Assembly (NCBI RefSeq): GCF_002835805.1
Contig: NZ_PISE01000043.1
Location: 46,532-110,531, forward strand
DNA: 64,000 bases
Source: Niallia nealsonii
GTDB taxonomy: Bacteria; Bacillota; Bacilli; Bacillales; Cytobacillaceae
Direction of reading: 5' to 3'
Part shown: positions 63,568-64,000 of the stretch, one piece after another
How positions within the stretch are numbered: the first letter of the stretch is position 1
Layout: every line of letters starts with the position of its first letter
Position numbers and translations under genes: made by a program
Notes under the pieces: model-generated
Database searches by the model: none
Told to the model about the DNA's origin: nothing
The model's input: the letters and a program-made list of their open reading frames with translations, nothing else

Positions 63568-63909
63568 ATGATGATATCTATCGCTTTTGTTGCAATAGGT
63601 GGTTTTTTAGGAAGAATTTCTCGATTTGTACTTATTAATGTATTAAAAAACATTATCAATTTCTATTCCTGTACCGACCATTATCGTGAATTTGCTTGGC
63701 CTTTTAGTGGGCTTACATGCAGCATCCACAGTTTATATGTTGTTTGGCATTGGTTTTTTAGGAGCTTTTACGACATTTACGACATTGGCCGTTGAAGGAG
63801 TGCAGCTTATGTTAGCAGGCAAAAGCAAAGGTTTTCTGCTTTATCCTTTATAGGTGGTATTCTTTTTGCTTTTTTTGACAGGGAATTATATATATTAGCT
63901 ATTTTTTAG
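63568..63909 (+). pseudogene. crcB: Frameshifted fluoride channel gene (fluC/crcB), second copy
   Basis: Starts MMISIAFVAIGGFLGRISRF at 63568. The frame is lost after VLINVLKN within AAAAAAC. The continuation in a second frame is ISIPVPTIIVNLLGLLVGLH, GIGFLGAFTTFTTLAVEG (filter motif) and, after another shift near GFLL, SFIGGILFAFF. Three pieces cover the normal length of about 110 residues. It lies 13 bases after the first broken copy, the usual tandem arrangement of heterodimeric channels. No fluoride riboswitch is visible upstream. Confidence 0.8.
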
Positions 63910-63948
63910 ATGTCTAGCGATCGAGAACAAAAAAACTGTTGAATTTTG

Positions 63949-64000
63949 ATCTGACCCAAAAAAGTTAGACAAATAATTCAAGCGGCTTCCAAGATCTGAG
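63949..64000. mobile_element. Probable terminal repeat of an IS3 (IS150-group) element running off the window
   Basis: GATCTGACCCAAAAAAGTTA-GACA at about 63949-63972 resembles the imperfect terminal repeats of IS150-type elements (TGACCCnAAAAAGTTAGACA). The element would extend to the right beyond the window. Only one end is visible and no transposase can be confirmed. Confidence 0.4.

Noticed and set aside
1..64000. CRISPR arrays, tRNA or rRNA genes and prophage
   Set aside because: No regularly spaced direct repeats, no cloverleaf-like or rRNA sequence and no phage structural genes were seen on either strand by eye.

Overview
The window is a chromosomal segment of a low-GC, endospore-forming Bacillaceae bacterium. 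The evidence is AT-rich DNA, strong AGGAGG ribosome binding sites with frequent GTG/TTG starts, several small spore proteins (SspP, SspN, SspH), a CotM-like coat protein, an S-box riboswitch, CcpA/CcpC/Zur/GlnR-type sites and many genes with direct Bacillus subtilis counterparts. A Niallia/Bacillus circulans-type organism would fit, but that is a guess. No rRNA, tRNA, prophage or CRISPR array was seen.

Layout. 0-7 kb: a partial membrane protein, a class D sortase with its LPNTA substrate, a YfmM-like ABC-F ATPase, and a divergent FMN-binding/MocR regulator pair. 7-32 kb: an expanded version of the B. subtilis cotM-sspP-citB-yneN-sspN-yneP-yneQ-yneR-plsY neighbourhood. Inserted in it are a rhodanese, a D-2-hydroxyacid dehydrogenase, a glutamine synthetase paralogue, a Mn-dependent pyrophosphatase, a YkoGH-type two-component system with two PepSY proteins, a double AAA+ ATPase, a chemoreceptor, a CapA-like protein and a sporulation-type kinase. 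32-45 kb: accessory metabolism and stress genes: Zur-type L31, phospholipase D-like enzyme, a decayed DUF3231 gene, GNATs, an acyl-CoA dehydrogenase, a nitrilase/GNAT pair, an aldo/keto reductase, an HxlR regulator, an SGNH hydrolase and acetyl-CoA synthetase. 45-53.4 kb: an S-box controlled methionine operon metI-metC-yitJ-metH on the minus strand. 53.7-61 kb: sspH, a second two-component system and odhAB. 61-64 kb: small genes (Sda-like, YugU, GGCT-like, short unknowns), two frameshifted fluoride-channel genes and the probable end of an IS3-type element running off the window.

Functional links. Aconitase, 2-oxoglutarate dehydrogenase and acetyl-CoA synthetase are TCA/acetate functions, each with candidate CcpC- or CcpA-type sites. 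The glutamine synthetase paralogue has a consensus GlnR/TnrA-type box over its start codon but lacks the feedback residue Arg62. The methionine operon carries the full route from activated homoserine to methionine, including two different homocysteine methyltransferases.

Most unusual signals. (1) An interspersed, strongly structured repeat family (left box around TTAACGGGC, right box GAAGTTTCACTTTA) occurs at least seven times, usually at gene 3' ends. It supplies one stop codon and one protein C-terminus, and one copy has mutually exclusive pairing segments. (2) Two copies of a MITE-like element have 10-bp inverted ends (GGCTGTTTTC) and 8-bp flanking direct repeats. (3) Both tandem fluC/crcB genes are broken.
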